A stretch of DNA of 36,252 nt from an uncultured Collinsella sp. (GCA_900544755.1 UQWQ01000011.1:1-36252); one strand, 5' to 3'; numbered from the stretch's first letter, positions 22,678-30,586 are shown. A program made the numbers and translations. The notes: a model not told the origin generated them from the sequence alone.

Positions 22678-23712
22678 CTACCAGATTCCCAGCACGTGCT
22701 GCATTCCCAAGCTCATGCACGCAATGCCAATCCAACAGCAAAAGCCCAGCGCGATGGGCTTGCCGCCCTTTTTGACCAGCTCGACGATATCGGTATTAAA
22801 GCCAATAGCCGCCATGGCCATCACGATAAAGAACTTCGAAAGCTCCTTGATGGGCGCCGTAAAGGACGCGGGAAGCTGAAGCACCGTGGTGATCACGCTC
22901 GCCAGCACAAAAAACAGCACAAACATGGGAAACGCGCGTTTAAGGGAGAACGTGCTTTTGGCGTCACCGCCGGCCTTGCGCGCCAGATGCATCTGCCAGC
23001 ATGCGAGGACCAACGTGATGGGAATAATGGCCAGCGTTCTGGTGAGCTTGACCACCGTGGCGCTCTCGAGCACATTGGCGCCGGGATGCATGCTGTCCCA
23101 GGCGCTCGCCGCAGCCGTTACGGACGAGGTGTCGTTGATGGCGGTGCCGGCAAACAGGCCAAAGCCCTCGTCTGTCAGCCCGAGCATACCGCCGAGCGTC
23201 GGAAACACGAGCGCCGCGATAACGTTAAACAGGAAGATGACCGAAATGGCCTGGGCAATCTCGCGATCGTCGGCATCGGTGACGGGCGCGGTCGCGGCGA
23301 TGGCAGAACCGCCGCAAATCGACGAGCCCACACCCACAAGCGTCGCGATCTTACTCGGCACGTTCATAACGCGGCAGAGCACAAAGGCAATGACAAGCGA
23401 AGTCGAGATTGTCGCCACGATAATCGGCAGCGACTGGGCGCCCTTGGACAGAATCTGCGAGAGGTTCATGCCAAAGCCAAGCAGGATTACCGCGTACTGC
23501 AAGACTTTTTTAGACGTATAGGTGACGCCGGCGGCGAGCTGTTCGCGACGATTCCTGGAAAAGACGAGCGCCAGGACCATGCCAAAGAGGATGGCGAATA
23601 CCGGACCGCCGACCACCTCAATTTGTTTGCCGAGCAACGTCGCGGGAATGGCGATGATCAGGCAGAACAAAACGCCTTTCCAGCGCTCGCGTACGATATT
23701 TGCCAGTTGCAT
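22678..23712 (-). CDS. YeiH/UPF0324 family putative sulfate exporter
   Basis: The 344-residue protein has about ten hydrophobic segments and the family landmarks: GGPVFAILFGMVLALVFS near residue 35, QYAVILLGFGMNLSQI near 72, the central GVGSSICGGSAIAATAPV near 127, GLFAGTAINDTSSVTAAAS near 183 and AAIGFNTDI near the C-terminus. The family is annotated as putative sulfate or sulfonate exporter by association only; transport of a small anion is the safest statement. AAGGA lies seven bases before the ATG. A GntR/FCD regulator is divergent 163 bases away and is the likely controller. Membrane helices extend to within a few residues of the C-terminus. Confidence 0.9.
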   Translation of the reverse strand: MQLANIVRERWKGVLFCLIIAIPATLLGKQIEVVGGPVFAILFGMVLALVFSRNRREQLAAGVTYTSKKVLQYAVILLGFGMNLSQILSKGAQSLPIIVATISTSLVIAFVLCRVMNVPSKIATLVGVGSSICGGSAIAATAPVTDADDREIAQAISVIFLFNVIAALVFPTLGGMLGLTDEGFGLFAGTAINDTSSVTAAASAWDSMHPGANVLESATVVKLTRTLAIIPITLVLACWQMHLARKAGGDAKSTFSLKRAFPMFVLFFVLASVITTVLQLPASFTAPIKELSKFFIVMAMAAIGFNTDIVELVKKGGKPIALGFCCWIGIACMSLGMQHVLGIW

Positions 23713-23875
23713 ATGGGATTCCTTCTTTCTATTTCACGTTTGCGACGGCTTATGATACGGCAACATTGAGCGCAGCCTTGCGCAAACACAGACTAAGATG
23801 CCGCAATAGTTCTTGGGCAACAGCCGAATTACCCACCGCGGAGAGCTGATTCGCGGCATAATTAACAACTGACAT

Positions 23876-24607
23876 ATGAGTTTGATAGAACAGTTGCGAG
23901 GCGCTATGGAAGAATCGATGCACGTCGGCGAGCAGGAAACGAGCCTACAGGACCAGTCCTACCACACCATTCGACGCAAAATCGTCTACCTGGACTACAA
24001 GCCGGGCGAAAAGCTGGGCGTCAAGCAACTTTGCGACGACCTGGATATGGGGCGCACGCCCGTGCGCGAGGCTTTGGTTCGCTTGGCGCAGGAAGGCCTG
24101 GTGCGCACCGTGCCCCAGAGCGGCACCTACGTCTCACCCATCAACCTCACCCTTGCCGAGAGTGCCTGCTACATCCGCGAACATCTGGAAAAGCAGGTGA
24201 TTGTGGAGTGCTGTGCGCGAGCCACGTCGGCCGGCATCGAGCAGCTCGACCGCGCCATCGTGCTGCAGGAAAAAGCCATGGCCGAAGAGGATCGCATCGG
24301 CTTCTTTTTGAGCGACAACCTCATGCATCACATGATTTTTAGCATCGCATGTCGCAGCACCGTTTGGTCGTGGCTCGAAGAGACCAATGCCGACCTGGAG
24401 CGCTTCCGCTGGCTGCGCGCCGCCACGCAGGTTCTCGACAATCGGGACATCGTGAACGAGCACAAGCAGATTCGCCGCGCTATCGCCGGTCGCGACCCCA
24501 TCGAAGCGAGCTTTTTGGTCAGCAAGCACCTGCACATGATGTTCCGCAACCAAACCGAGGTTCTGGACCAGTTCCCCGAGTACTTCGAGACCAGCAAGCT
24601 CCGCTAA
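23876..24607 (+). CDS. GntR-family regulator, FadR/FCD subfamily
   Basis: The 243-residue protein has a GntR winged helix at about residues 26-92: the YKPGEKLGVKQLCDDLDMGRT part and the hallmark RTPVREALVRLAQEGLV. An FCD ligand domain (about 100-235) follows, with metal-binding His candidates in LMHHMIF, NEHKQI and VSKHLHM. Such regulators usually bind carboxylates. Being divergent from the YeiH-type transporter, it probably regulates it. The ATG at 23876 has no clear ribosome site; an in-frame ATG at 23906 follows GCGAGG by four bases and may be the true start. The stop directly abuts the dispersed repeat at 24606. Confidence 0.9.
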   Translation: MSLIEQLRGAMEESMHVGEQETSLQDQSYHTIRRKIVYLDYKPGEKLGVKQLCDDLDMGRTPVREALVRLAQEGLVRTVPQSGTYVSPINLTLAESACYIREHLEKQVIVECCARATSAGIEQLDRAIVLQEKAMAEEDRIGFFLSDNLMHHMIFSIACRSTVWSWLEETNADLERFRWLRAATQVLDNRDIVNEHKQIRRAIAGRDPIEASFLVSKHLHMMFRNQTEVLDQFPEYFETSKLR

Positions 24608-24658
24608 CCTGCCAAAAAGGGACAGGTTTATTTTGGCAGGTTTTATCTGGGCAAACGC
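24606..24658 (+). repeat. Dispersed palindromic repeat, copy 1
   Basis: CCTGCCAAAA pairs with TTTTGGCAGG, then TTTTATCTGGG and AAACGC. The core is GGGACAGGTTTATTTTGGCA. The same block recurs at 30526-30579 (inverted) and 35398-35450. Here it begins at the gntR stop codon and has the form of a stem plus T-rich tail, so it could end that transcript. Confidence 0.8.
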
Positions 24659-24662
24659 AGAA

Positions 24663-24679
24663 AAGGCCCGGCTCCGTCT
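24663..24679 (-). terminator. Distal half of the glmS terminator, split by an IS
   Basis: AAGGCCCGGCTCCG (24663-24676) is the exact complement of 28432-28445. Rejoined across the insertion with one copy of TCT, the site is a 14-bp stem with an eight-base loop. On the minus strand it is followed by TTTTCTG, so it was the intrinsic terminator of glmS. The IS3-family element sits in the loop. Confidence 0.8.
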
Positions 24680-24726
24680 TGAACTGCCTCCCATTTCTTG
24701 GACATGAGAAATGGGAGGCTTTCTTT

Positions 24727-25218
24727 ATGCGCGTTGATTTGAGAGTGAAGCATGATATCGAGGCCAGGAAGGCGGCCATAGGGCTCTTCGAGCTCGGGCA
24801 CGGGTATAAATCTGCCGCGATTGCCCTTTCGCTTCCCGTGGAAGCCGTGAGAAGATGGCAGGAGATATACCGCGCATTCGGGAGCGAGGTGCTGCTGCGC
24901 ATGGACGGAAAGCAGGGCAGGTACACATACGAGCAGAAGGTCGCCGCCGCCTCCGCCGTCGTCGACGGCGGCATGACGAAGACCGAGGCGATGGCGGCGT
25001 TCGGCATAATGTCGATGTCGCCGCTCAAGAAGTGGTGCGCGCTATACCGCCGGGGCGGCGCGGAGGCCCTGCGCCCGAGGCCCAAGGGCCGGCCGAAGGG
25101 TTCCAAGGCGAGGCCGCGGACCCGCGAGGAGGAGCTCGAGGAGCGGTGCCGTAGGCTCGAGGCCGAGGTGGCCTACCTAAAAAAATTACGCGCCCTGGTC
25201 GAGAGGGACGGGCTCTGA
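24727..25218 (+). CDS. IS3-family transposase OrfA
   Basis: The 163-residue protein has two helix-turn-helix units. The first is near residues 15-45 (GHGYKSAAIALSLPVEAVRRW) and the second near 70-105, containing GGMTKTEAMAAFGIMSMSPLK. A basic segment (RPKGRPKGSKARPR) and a C-terminal leucine-type coiled coil (EEELEERCRRLEAEVAYLKKL) follow; the latter mediates OrfA/OrfAB association. It binds the IS ends. GGGAGG lies eight bases before the ATG. It overlaps the orfB frame, which lies in the -1 phase. Confidence 0.92.
   Translation: MRVDLRVKHDIEARKAAIGLFELGHGYKSAAIALSLPVEAVRRWQEIYRAFGSEVLLRMDGKQGRYTYEQKVAAASAVVDGGMTKTEAMAAFGIMSMSPLKKWCALYRRGGAEALRPRPKGRPKGSKARPRTREEELEERCRRLEAEVAYLKKLRALVERDGL
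25179..25185 (+). other. Seven-A slippery tract for -1 frameshifting
   Basis: A7 lies near the end of orfA. From here the -1 frame is open into orfB, so slippage would give the OrfAB transposase as in other IS3-family elements. With orfB broken, only a truncated fusion could now be made. Confidence 0.7.
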
Positions 25219-25620
25219 CCAGGGCGAAGGCCGAAGCGGTCGCGGCCCTGCGCGCCGAGGGGCACGCGCTCGGGCACCTGCTCGCATGCGCCGAGCTCAA
25301 GCGGTCGACCTACTACTACGCCCTCGCGCACCCGCCGAGGCCCACGCGCCCCGAGCTCTGGGAGGCGGCCGCCGAGATCTTCTCGCGCACCGCCAACGGC
25401 TGCGGGCACCGGCAGATAGCGATGTGCCTCAGGGCGGAAGAGGGGGCCGTGATAGCCGACAAGACCGTGCTCAAGATGATGCGCGAGATGGGGATTCGCT
25501 GCGGTATCAGACGCGAGACGGCCTACCACAGGTACAACTCGTACAGGGGCGTCGTCGGCAGGACGTTCGAGAACGTGATCGCGAGGGATTTCGACGCCGG
25601 GGCCCCGTGGCGGAAGCTGG
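25215..25620 (+). pseudogene. IS3-family transposase OrfB, 5' fragment
   Basis: This -1 frame encodes the helical N-terminal part of OrfB: CAELKRSTYYYALAHPP, then ANGCGHRQIAMCLR and MMREMGIRCGIRRE. It runs to APWRKL, where the IS21-family element starts. The first catalytic Asp (in LGTDVTEF) lies on the far side of the insertion, so this piece has no catalytic core. Confidence 0.88.
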
Positions 25621-25643
25621 TGTTAGCGTCAATATATTTTTCA

Positions 25644-25704
25644 CCATTTTCACCAACGTATTTTCGCCAATCGCGCCAACGCGGATGCGCCGGATCCGCC
25701 AACG
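25644..25704 (+). repeat. IS21 left-end transposase-site array (three copies, 23-bp period)
   Basis: Fifteen-base sites start at 25644 (CCATTTTCACCAACG), 25667 (CCAATCGCGCCAACG) and 25690 (CCGGATCCGCCAACG). The step is exactly 23, and the first is 23 bases from the IS tip. IS21 elements are known to carry multiple internal repeats bound by IstA. Confidence 0.85.
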
Positions 25705-25725
25705 CGGATGCGCCGCTTTCGGCGT

Positions 25726-26514
25726 CTAGGCTCCCTCCTCCTTCCCGTCCTCACCGCCGATGGATACGTCCTTCAGGCGGTACGACCGCCCCGTTATCTT
25801 GATCATCGCGCAATGGTGGCAAAGCCTGTCGGCCACCGCCGAGGCCGTGACGTTGCTGCCGAACACGTCGCCCCACCTACCCACCGGCACGTTGGTCGTG
25901 ACGATGGTCGACCGCTTTAGCGCGTAGCGCCTGTTGACCAGCTGGAACAGCAGGTCGGCACCCTCCTTGCCGATATCGAGGTAGCCGAGCTCGTCTATTA
26001 TCAGCAGGCTGCAGTGCTCGTAGAACCGCATCCTGCGCGCCAGCGCCTCCTTCGCCGAGGCGTGCTTGAGGTCCTCGACCAGCCTCGAGCAGTCGGCGAA
26101 GTACACCTGCTTGCGGGCCATCACCGCCTCGTGGCCTATGGCTATCGACAGGTGGGTCTTGCCGACGCCCGGGCTGCCGACGAGCACGACGTTGTCGCCG
26201 CGGTCGATGAACTCGAGCGTGGCCAGCTGCTCGACCAGCCCGCGCGGCACGCTCGGCTGGAAGCCCCAGTCGAAGTCGGCCAGCGTCTTTATGTAGGGGA
26301 AGTTGGCCATCCTCGTGCGGCGCTCGTCGTCGGCGCGCCGCTTGAGGGCTATCTGGGCGTCGGTGAGCTCGAGCATGGCGTCGACCAGGCCCTTCCTCCC
26401 GTCGGCGACGAGCCTGACGTACTCGGGCACCGACGACGCCATGCCCTCGAGCCCCAGCTCCTCGAGGTTGGCCGCCAGGCGGTTGAGGGGGCTGGCCTGC
26501 ACGGCGGCGCTCAC
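25726..26514 (-). CDS. istB: IS21-family ATP-binding helper protein IstB
   Basis: The 262-residue AAA+ protein has Walker A GSPGVGKTHL near residue 118 and Walker B LLIIDELGYLDIG near 180. The DnaC/IstB-type C-terminal part follows, with STIVTTNVPVGRWGDVF and DRLCHHCAMIKITGRSYR. IstB selects target DNA and stimulates the IstA transposase. The GTG start at 26514 overlaps the istA stop (GTGA) and has AGGGGGC five bases upstream, indicating translational coupling. The length fits the family. The frame stays open upstream as an antiparallel artefact and is not used. Confidence 0.95.
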   Translation of the reverse strand: MSAAVQASPLNRLAANLEELGLEGMASSVPEYVRLVADGRKGLVDAMLELTDAQIALKRRADDERRTRMANFPYIKTLADFDWGFQPSVPRGLVEQLATLEFIDRGDNVVLVGSPGVGKTHLSIAIGHEAVMARKQVYFADCSRLVEDLKHASAKEALARRMRFYEHCSLLIIDELGYLDIGKEGADLLFQLVNRRYALKRSTIVTTNVPVGRWGDVFGSNVTASAVADRLCHHCAMIKITGRSYRLKDVSIGGEDGKEEGA

Positions 26515-27749
26515 AGCGAGCCCCCTATCGAGTCGAGCAGGCCGAGGTTGGCCGCGGCGGCCGCCTCGATGTCGCCGGCGGCGTCGCCGAACCACCGCTT
26601 GCCGGCCATGGCCTCGGCGTAGCGCGCCGGGTCGTAGGCCGGCCCGCCCGCCACGTGCGTGGCCACCAGCTCGCCGCCGACGTAGCAGTCCATCGCGCCG
26701 CCGGGCATGCAGACGATGCGGGCGGGCCTGCCGATGCAGCGCCTGGGCACCGACATGGGCTCGCCGTGCGCGCTCACCAGCATCGTGGCCGGCACCCTGG
26801 CCACGCGCACCACGTCGCCCATCGCCTCCTCGAGGGCGCGCAGGTTGCCGACGGGCAGCAGCGCGTCCTTCTCCTCCATGAACAGCGCGGAGGGCGGCAG
26901 CCCCGTGGTCTCGTTGGGCTCGGAGTTGCTGGCGTCCTCGATCCGCGCGACGATCTCGTCGATGTCGTCCCAGCCGTCGAAGTCGCCCTGGTAGGCCATG
27001 AGCCGCGACAGGAAGCGGTTCGACGACTCGACCTTGCCCTTCGTCTGGGGGCTGCGCGGGCGGCACAGCTTCAGCTCGAAGCCGGCGGCCTTGGCGAACT
27101 CGTACGCGCGCTGGACCTTGAGGCGCCTGCCGCCCTTGACCGTCACCAGGGCGGACATGTTGTCCGTGACCCACTCGCGCGGCACGCCGCCGAGCCTCGC
27201 GATCGTGGCGTACATGCACCTGACCAGGTCGTCGGTCGTCCTGGTCCTCGACCGGATGAATATGTGCCTGCGGGAATGGCCCAGCGTCGCCGCGAACACG
27301 TTGAACTCGAACAGCTCGCCGTCGCGGTTCGCCATCTTGACGGACTCCTTCCAGTCGAACTGCAGCTGCAGTCCGGGCGGCGTCTCGAAGCGCGGGTGCG
27401 GCTCCGGGCCGCCGGAGGCCCCGACGGCGATGCCGTTCTTGCGCATGAACTGGGTGAAGGCGTTGTAGCCGGCCAGGTCCTCGCCGGGATACCTGTGCAG
27501 CAGCCACTCGTGGATGCCCTTCTTGGTGACTCCCGGCAGCTGCGCCTTGGCGGCCACCTCCTCGATGTGCGCGTCGAACGAGCCCGCCCTGTCGCCGCGC
27601 CCGTCGTGGGGCCGCCCGCCCTCGGCCCTCCAGTACGACGCCACGGTGTGCCTGTCCTTGCCGTAGCGCTTCGCTATGTCGCTGAAGTTGGGCTTTATGC
27701 CCGCTTCCCTGTACATGTCCAACTCTCCGATCAGGTTCTTCTCCGCCAC
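26511..27749 (-). CDS. istA: IS21-family transposase IstA
   Basis: The 412-residue protein has an N-terminal helix-turn-helix (about 15-45, KPNFSDIAKRYGKDRHTVAS). The retroviral-type catalytic core has QFDWKES (first Asp near 130), VTDNMSALV (second Asp) and TKGKVESSNRFL (catalytic Glu), i.e. a complete DDE triad. A C-terminal beta-barrel-like domain follows. It cuts and joins the IS ends. The GTG start at 27749 has GGAGG eight bases upstream. All visible features suggest an active enzyme, and the fresh-looking target duplication agrees. Confidence 0.95.
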   Translation of the reverse strand: MAEKNLIGELDMYREAGIKPNFSDIAKRYGKDRHTVASYWRAEGGRPHDGRGDRAGSFDAHIEEVAAKAQLPGVTKKGIHEWLLHRYPGEDLAGYNAFTQFMRKNGIAVGASGGPEPHPRFETPPGLQLQFDWKESVKMANRDGELFEFNVFAATLGHSRRHIFIRSRTRTTDDLVRCMYATIARLGGVPREWVTDNMSALVTVKGGRRLKVQRAYEFAKAAGFELKLCRPRSPQTKGKVESSNRFLSRLMAYQGDFDGWDDIDEIVARIEDASNSEPNETTGLPPSALFMEEKDALLPVGNLRALEEAMGDVVRVARVPATMLVSAHGEPMSVPRRCIGRPARIVCMPGGAMDCYVGGELVATHVAGGPAYDPARYAEAMAGKRWFGDAAGDIEAAAAANLGLLDSIGGSL

Positions 27750-27803
27750 GGCCCGCTCCTCCCGAAAGCATCGTTCGCTCGTCGATCGAAGCGTAAGCCC
27801 CGG

Positions 27804-27887
27804 CGTTGGTGGAAATGGTGAGGATGCGTTGGCGCAAATGGCGGGATTGCGTTGGCATGATTGGTTGTTGAGCGTTGGTCAAAATGG
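27804..27887 (-). repeat. IS21 right-end transposase-site array (four copies, 23-bp period)
   Basis: Read from the right tip on the minus strand, sites begin at 27887 (CCATTTTGACCAACG), 27864 (CCAATCATGCCAACG), 27841 (CCATTTGCGCCAACG) and 27818 (CCATTTCCACCAACG). The step is exactly 23 and the first is 23 bases from the tip, mirroring the left end. Confidence 0.85.
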
Positions 27888-27915
27888 TTGTTTTTACAGT
27901 AGCGCTAACAGCTGG

Positions 27916-28385
27916 GAACGGACGTCACCGAGTTCAAGGTGGCGGGCGGCAAGGCCTACTGGGCCCCGACGCTGGACTTCTGCACCAAGGAGATCGTGGC
28001 GAGCGACATATCGACCACGCCCGACATGGCCCAGCAGGTCAGGATGCTCGACGAGCTGCTGTCCAAGATCCCCGAGGGCGCCGCCCCGACCATGCACTCG
28101 GACCGGGGCTGGCAGTACCAGCACGCCTCGTACACATCCAGGCTCGAGGCCGCCGGCATCGTCCAGAGCATGTCCAGGAAGGCGAACTGCATCGACAACG
28201 CCGCCACCGAGCAGCTCTTCGGCCACGTCAAGGACGAGTTCTACCGGGGCCGCGAGTGGGAGACGTTCGAGGATTTCAAACGCGACCTGGAGGAATACAT
28301 AGTCCACTGGAACACGAGCCGGAGGCAGGTAAGATTGAAGGGCCTGACCCCGGAGGAGTTCCGGAATCAGGCCCTCGCGGCCTAG
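27916..28385 (+). pseudogene. IS3-family transposase OrfB, 3' fragment (catalytic core)
   Basis: The rest of OrfB follows the IS21 insertion. It holds the full DDE core: GTDVTEFK (Asp), HSDRGWQYQH (Asp) and NAATEQLFGHVKDE (Glu), then the usual ending YIVHWNTSRRQVRLKGLTPEEF. Codons match the 5' fragment in frame when the insert is removed. A start inside (ATG near 27939) would give a protein lacking the first Asp, so it is probably inactive. Confidence 0.9.
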
Positions 28386-28426
28386 TCGCTATTTAGGGCG
28401 TCCAAGATTTGGGACGCAGTTCATCT

Positions 28427-28445
28427 TGATGCGGAGCCGGGCCTT
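28427..28445 (-). terminator. Proximal half of the glmS terminator, split by an IS
   Basis: The complement of 28432-28445 is the first stem arm met by RNA polymerase leaving glmS, 24 bases past its stop. Its partner arm and T tract now lie 3.7 kb away beyond the IS elements, so the hairpin can no longer form in time. Confidence 0.75.
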
Positions 28446-28468
28446 AGTCGCTAGAACGGCGGAACCAA

Positions 28469-30316
28469 CTACTCTACCGTGACGCTCTTGGCCAGGTTAC
28501 GGGGCTGGTCGACGTCGCAGCCGCGCAGGATGGCGACCTCGCGGGCGAGCAGCTGCAGAGGAACGCTCGCCGTGATGGGGCTGAACACGTCGCGGACTGC
28601 CGGCACGCGGACGATGCAGTCGGCGATCTTGTTGATCTCCTCGTCGCCCTCGGTGGCAACGACGATGACCTTGGCGCCGCGTGCCTTGCACTCCATAAGG
28701 TTCGACACGGTCTTGTCGTAGGTGGCACTCTTGGTGGCCACAGCGATGACAGGGAAGCCCGGGTCGATCAGGGCAATGGGGCCGTGCTTCATCTCACCGG
28801 CGGCGTAGGCCTCGGCGTGCAGGTAGCTGACCTCCTTGAGCTTGAGCGCACCCTCGTAGGAAATAGCGGCACCCATGCCGCGACCCACGAACAGCGCGGA
28901 CTGCGCGTCCTTGCACAGCAGGGCGGCCTCATGAACGGCCTCGGTCTGGGTATCCAAAATCCACTGGATCTGCTCGGCCGTATCGGAAAGCTCGCGGAAC
29001 AGCATGCGCGCCTGTTTGGTGGTCAGACGGTACTTAACCTGCGCCAACAGCAAAGCCAGCAGCGTAAGGCTCACGACCTGGCCGATGAAGCTCTTGGTCG
29101 AGGCGACCGCGATCTCCTTGTTGGCCTTAGTGTAGATGACGCCGTCGCTCTCACGCGCCACGGGGCTACCAACCACGTTGGTGATGCCGAAGACCTTGGC
29201 ACCCTTGATGCGCGCGTCGCGAATGGCGGCAAGGGTGTCGGCCGTCTCGCCCGACTGGGACACGGCAACGACAAGCGTCGTCGGCGTGATGATGGGATTG
29301 CGATAGCGGAACTCGCTGGCCGCCTCCACCTCGGTGGGGATGCGAGCCCAGCCCTCAATGAGATTCTTGGCAATGAGTCCGGCGTGGTAGCTGGTGCCGC
29401 AAGCGATCACGTAGACACGGTCGATGTCGTTGAGCTCCTCGAGCGAAAGGCCCAGCTCGTCGATATCGAGCTCGCCGGCGGGGGTCATGCGGCCCACCAG
29501 GGTATCGCGCACAACGCGAGGCTGCTCGTGGATTTCCTTGAGCATAAAGTCGGGATAACCGCCCTTTTCTGCCATGTCCAGGTCCCAGTCGATGTGGGTG
29601 ACCTTGGGCTCGATAACGTTGCCGGCCTCGTCGGTGTACTCGACGCTTGCGGGCGTAAGCTTGGCAAACTGACCGTCCTCGAGCACCACGACATCGCGGG
29701 TGGCGTCGATGAGCGCGATAACATCGGAAGCAACATAGGAACCGGTTTCGCCCACGCCAACTACGATCGGGGAATCCTTGCGGGCCACGGCGATCACGCC
29801 GGGCTCGTCAGCGCACACGGCGGCCAGACCATAGGCACCGACCACGTGGGTGCAAGCCTCGCGCACGGAGGCCATCAGGTCATGTGTCTCGGTATAGGCC
29901 TCCTCGATCAGATGCGCGAAGACCTCGGTATCGGTCTCGCTCTTAAAGTGATGGCCGCGGCCCTCCAGCTCTTCGCGCAGCTCGGCGAAGTTCTCGATGA
30001 TGCCGTTGTGGACGATGGCGATACGACCGTCGCAGCTGGTGTGGGGGTGAGCGTTAACGACGGAGGGCTTGCCGTGGGTGGCCCAACGGGTGTGGCCGAT
30101 ACCGCAGGTAGCGTCGCTGTCGATGTTGGAAAGCTCGCTCTCTAGGCCCGCGACCTTGCCCACGCGGCGGATGACGTCGAGGTGCGCCGCGGCGCCCTCG
30201 CCCACCTCGAGCGCGACGCCCGAGGAGTCATAGCCGCGATACTCCATACGCTTGAGGCCCGTGACCAGGATGTTCTTTGCAATATCAGAGCCGGTGTAGC
30301 CGACGATTCCGCACAT
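28469..30316 (-). CDS. glmS: Glutamine-fructose-6-phosphate aminotransferase (isomerizing)
   Basis: The 615-residue enzyme makes glucosamine-6-phosphate, the entry to peptidoglycan amino sugars. It starts MCGIVGYTG with the catalytic Cys2 of the glutaminase domain (1-220; GIGHTRWATHGKPS and HNGIIENF are landmarks). Two SIS sugar-isomerase domains follow (about 285-430, with CGTSYHAG and SQSGETADT; about 460-600, with GRGMGAAISYEGALKLKEVS). The C-terminal LAKSVTVE is the conserved tail. AAGGG lies nine bases before the ATG at 30316. The frame is open to 30379, but that part lacks a ribosome site. It is divergent from a LacI regulator. Its terminator is split by the IS insertion. Confidence 0.97.
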   Translation of the reverse strand: MCGIVGYTGSDIAKNILVTGLKRMEYRGYDSSGVALEVGEGAAAHLDVIRRVGKVAGLESELSNIDSDATCGIGHTRWATHGKPSVVNAHPHTSCDGRIAIVHNGIIENFAELREELEGRGHHFKSETDTEVFAHLIEEAYTETHDLMASVREACTHVVGAYGLAAVCADEPGVIAVARKDSPIVVGVGETGSYVASDVIALIDATRDVVVLEDGQFAKLTPASVEYTDEAGNVIEPKVTHIDWDLDMAEKGGYPDFMLKEIHEQPRVVRDTLVGRMTPAGELDIDELGLSLEELNDIDRVYVIACGTSYHAGLIAKNLIEGWARIPTEVEAASEFRYRNPIITPTTLVVAVSQSGETADTLAAIRDARIKGAKVFGITNVVGSPVARESDGVIYTKANKEIAVASTKSFIGQVVSLTLLALLLAQVKYRLTTKQARMLFRELSDTAEQIQWILDTQTEAVHEAALLCKDAQSALFVGRGMGAAISYEGALKLKEVSYLHAEAYAAGEMKHGPIALIDPGFPVIAVATKSATYDKTVSNLMECKARGAKVIVVATEGDEEINKIADCIVRVPAVRDVFSPITASVPLQLLAREVAILRGCDVDQPRNLAKSVTVE

Positions 30317-30390
30317 AAGATAAATCCCTTCGTTCGCGTGACTGCAAGACGTCCACGCACAAGGGGCGCTGAGACGCATAACGTTCGAGT

Positions 30391-30450
30391 ATTGTACTCA
30401 CGCAGGCGCAAGCTGATATACCAGATGTGGTATCTCAACTTAGATACCAC
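30391..30450 (-). promoter_or_regulatory. glmS promoter with three TGGTAT boxes
   Basis: On the minus strand TACAAT (complement of 30391-30396) is preceded at 17 bases by a weak -35, TATATC (complement of 30414-30419). Three boxes overlap or adjoin it: TGGTATATCA on the minus strand (complement of 30413-30422), and a 24-bp dyad at 30427-30450 with 8-bp arms, GTGGTATC and GATACCAC. The TGGTAT half-site recalls NagR/DasR-type amino-sugar operators; that assignment is inference. Confidence 0.5.
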
Positions 30451-30525
30451 CCGATGCACACACGTCCAGCCGGTCCAAACCAACGCAATGGGACAGGCGC
30501 CTTCGTGGTGGTCGCGTTGGCAACA

Positions 30526-30579
30526 GCGTTTCCCCAGATAAAACCTGCCAAAATAAACCTGTCCCTTTTTGGTAGGTTT
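30526..30579 (-). repeat. Dispersed palindromic repeat, copy 2 (inverted)
   Basis: The reverse complement matches copy 1 nearly base for base from AACCTACCAAAAAGGGACAG through TTTTATCTGGGG and AAACGC. It lies directly upstream of the lacI -10 (TACAAT, 30587-30592) and probably covers its -35 region, so the repeat may take part in that promoter. Confidence 0.8.
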
Positions 30580-30586
30580 GGGATGC

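Larger units (their letters stand above)
25621..27910 (-). mobile_element. IS21-family element inside IS3 orfB
   Basis: The element is 2290 bases, begins TGTTAGCG and ends CGCTAACA (8-bp terminal inverted repeats). It is flanked by a GCTGG duplication (25616-25620 and 27911-27915). Removing it and one GCTGG restores an open orfB reading WRKLGTDVTEFK. It carries istA and istB on the minus strand and looks intact, with 23-bp-spaced internal repeats at both ends. Confidence 0.95.
24680..28423 (+). mobile_element. IS3-family (IS150-like) element, interrupted by an IS21-family element
   Basis: The ends are imperfect inverted repeats: TGAACTGCCTCCCATTTCTT on the left and, reading inward from 28423, TGAACTGCGTCCCAAATCTT, each continuing GGAC. 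TCT flanks both sides (24677-24679 and 28424-28426), a 3-bp target duplication. Without the inner element and its duplication the length is about 1449 bases, normal for the IS150 group. It contains orfA, a programmed-frameshift tract and an orfB that is broken. Insertion is in the loop of a palindromic terminator. Confidence 0.9.

Noticed and set aside
25726..27882. A single 718-codon minus-strand frame covering istB and istA
   Set aside because: Only its last 262 codons (istB) have family motifs; the rest is an out-of-frame shadow of istA.
24663..28445. The 14-bp complementary pair as the terminal inverted repeats of the outer IS
   Set aside because: IS3-type ends TGAACTGC...GCAGTTCA with a TCT duplication lie inside it. 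The 14-bp pair is better explained as the two arms of a pre-existing terminator.
30317..30379. N-terminal extension of GlmS
   Set aside because: GlmS needs Cys at position 2; MCGIVGY starts at 30316 with a good ribosome site.
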